A stretch of 22,229 nt of DNA from Pseudomonadota bacterium (lineage in GTDB: Bacteria > Myxococcota_A > Polyangia > Polyangiales > Sandaracinaceae), in assembly GCA_023427125.1 (NCBI GenBank), contig JAEZBP010001208.1:1-22229 (forward strand), in the 5' to 3' direction. Positions within the stretch are counted from its first letter, which is position 1. Each line of letters starts with the position of its first letter. A program made the translations under genes and the position numbers. The notes under the pieces were generated by a model. The model searched no databases and was not told the DNA's origin. It was given only the letters and a program-made list of their open reading frames with translations. Positions 21,087 to 22,229 of this stretch are shown here, piece by piece.

Positions 21087-22016
21087 GTGGATCGCTTGGC
21101 ACGTCTCGTCGTCTCGACGTCTCTTCTCGCGCTCTTTGCCTGCGATGGAAGCCCTCCCGTGCCTCCGCGTCCCGATCCGGACGAGGCGCGTGAGTGCTAT
21201 CCGCCCGGGGTCGATGCCGGGTCGCGCGACGCGGGGATCGCGGGCTGTCGGCCCGGAGAGCTCTGTCTCGAGGGACGCTGCTATGCGTCGTGCACCGAAG
21301 ACAGCGAGTGCGGCCCGCGCGAGCGGTGCGCGCCGAGCGGCGCCTGCATCCGATCGACCGAGGGTGACGCGGGGATGCGCGACGCGGGGCCGGCCGATAT
21401 CTGCGACGGGGTGGTGTGCGCGGGGACGGAGGTGTGCCATCCGCTCAGCGGGACCTGCGTGCAGTGCAACGAAGAGACCGCCGGGGCCGCGGCCGGCATG
21501 CCCGGCCATTGCTCGGGCGTCGCACCGATCTGCGATATCGCGAACGGGGCATGCGTGATGGCGGGGCAGGCGCAGTGCTCGCCCTGCATCTCGGACGCGG
21601 AGTGCGCGGTGCCGGGCGGGTTCATGGGCCTCTGCATCACGCGCGAGGTGCAAGGGATACGCGAGCGCGTCTGCATGGCCAGCCCCGCAGCCGACATGTC
21701 CTGCCCGAGCGGCCTCAGCTTCGACGCCGGGGCGGGCGTGTGCGTGCCGCCGATCGGGATGCCGTGCACCAACTGGATGCGCGGCAAGAACCGCCACATG
21801 TGCCTGGCGGACGCGGACTGCGCGCCGCTCGGCGCGACGTCCGCCGTCTACCCCGACGCTTGCGACGGCGAGGTGATCGACACCTCCGACGGCGGAGTCT
21901 CCACCGCGGGTGGCTGCCTCCAGCCGTGTGGCGAGGCGCGGGACTGCGACAGCACCTCCGGGCAGGTGTGCACCGGCGATCCCCTCTTCTGCAGAGCGCC
22001 TCCTCCTCCTCCGTGA
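21087..22016 (+). CDS. Cys-rich lipoprotein
   Basis: The 309-residue protein begins with a signal peptide ending LFAC (Cys19), so it should be lipidated. A Pro/Asp/Arg-rich linker follows. The rest contains many Cys pairs in short loops (CRPGELCLEGRC, CTEDSECGPRERC, CHPSxGTC-like, CDSTSGQVC), which resemble disulfide-rich surface modules of myxobacteria and are similar in style to the lipoprotein at 6767-7921, without its regular CGxDGCGG repeats. A proline run closes the C-terminus. The GTG at 21087 is the only start consistent with the signal peptide. It lies 6 nt after an extended -10, so the mRNA is probably leaderless. The gene is divergent from the DUF72-like gene. No enzyme motif is seen. 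Confidence 0.8.
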   Translation: MDRLARLVVSTSLLALFACDGSPPVPPRPDPDEARECYPPGVDAGSRDAGIAGCRPGELCLEGRCYASCTEDSECGPRERCAPSGACIRSTEGDAGMRDAGPADICDGVVCAGTEVCHPLSGTCVQCNEETAGAAAGMPGHCSGVAPICDIANGACVMAGQAQCSPCISDAECAVPGGFMGLCITREVQGIRERVCMASPAADMSCPSGLSFDAGAGVCVPPIGMPCTNWMRGKNRHMCLADADCAPLGATSAVYPDACDGEVIDTSDGGVSTAGGCLQPCGEARDCDSTSGQVCTGDPLFCRAPPPPP

Positions 22017-22093
22017 GCGTCGCCCAATGCCGCGCCGAGCGCTGTGCTCCCAAGCCACGTAGGTGAAGGAGGAGCCGCAGGCCCGTGCATTGC

Positions 22094-22099
22094 TATGCT
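22094..22099 (+). promoter_or_regulatory. Extended -10 of the last gene
   Basis: TGC-TATGCT is followed after 6 nt by the GTG start at 22106. No ribosome binding site lies between. It has the same arrangement as the promoter at 21075. Confidence 0.45.
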
Positions 22100-22105
22100 C
22101 TCAGC

Positions 22106-22229
22106 GTGCTCCGGATCGTCGCGCGGCTCGTCGCAGGGGTGATGCTCGCGGCTCCCCTCGTCTGCATCGAGGCCCCTGCCGTTGCGCAGGACGACTGGTC
22201 CATCACCCGCCAGCCGCGGAGCCCGGCGA
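22106..22229 (+). CDS. Secreted protein, 5' end only
   Basis: From GTG 22106 the frame stays open to the window end (41 codons). It begins MLRIVARLVAGVMLAAPLV and continues to APAVAQDDWSITR, a signal peptide with a probable cleavage after AVA, followed by a DDW-type mature N-terminus. I associate that start with myxobacterial secreted tetratricopeptide-type proteins, but too little is visible to assign a family. The upstream TATGCT hexamer 6 nt away suggests a leaderless transcript. Confidence 0.6.
   Translation, partial: MLRIVARLVAGVMLAAPLVCIEAPAVAQDDWSITRQPRSPA

Noticed and set aside
22000..22080. CTCCTCC/GGAGGAG complementarity after the last lipoprotein gene
   Set aside because: Loose pairing over a long loop; low-complexity purine and pyrimidine tracts explain it.

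Overview
The window is very GC-rich, and most third codon positions are G or C. Gene content points to a myxobacterium (phylum Myxococcota), probably of the Sandaracinus/Polyangiales type. The evidence is a CdnL/CarD-type regulator, a TIGR02266-like PilZ protein, an FHA-DUF4388 protein, a lysine-rich histone H1-like protein, several lipoproteins with Cys-rich repeats and Ala/Asp/Gly-rich linkers, and an NFACT (RqcH-like) protein. The organism assignment is inference from gene families, not from a marker gene. I see no rRNA, tRNA, CRISPR array, transposase or phage gene.

Layout. 1-5.0 kb: 3' part of a DUF885 peptidase-like gene, a di-heme cytochrome c peroxidase-like lipoprotein behind a strong 26-nt palindrome, a small STAS-like protein, and a von Willebrand A lipoprotein on the minus strand. 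5.1-9.6 kb: a biotin carrier protein, a CPBP membrane protease, a Cys-rich repeat lipoprotein, an AhpD-like protein and a lipoprotein with an HExxH motif. 9.6-14.5 kb: a large secreted metallopeptidase/beta-propeller/outer-membrane-barrel fusion (minus), then an FHA-DUF4388 protein and a small membrane protein (plus). 14.5-17.5 kb (minus): a J-like protein, a PilZ protein, ribonuclease E/G and CdnL. 17.5-19.0 kb: two long non-coding stretches flanking the histone H1-like gene. 19.0-22.2 kb: an NFACT protein and a DUF72-like protein (minus), a Cys-rich lipoprotein (plus), and the start of a secreted protein that runs off the window.

How the genes relate. Most look like independent units. Likely operons are rng-pilZ-J-like, DUF72-like-NFACT, and FHA-DUF4388 with the small membrane protein 3 nt downstream. 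A general-regulation theme runs through 12.8-18.6 kb: FHA signalling, PilZ, RNA decay, CdnL at rRNA-type promoters, and a nucleoid protein. Cell-envelope lipoproteins dominate elsewhere.

The most unusual feature is a 147-bp dispersed non-coding element present twice in inverted orientation (9595-9741 minus, 14333-14479 plus). Each copy fills the gap between a convergent gene pair and keeps matching hairpins. A second theme is a set of genes whose start codon lies only 6-9 nt after a TAnnnT -10-like hexamer with no ribosome binding site, which suggests leaderless transcripts.
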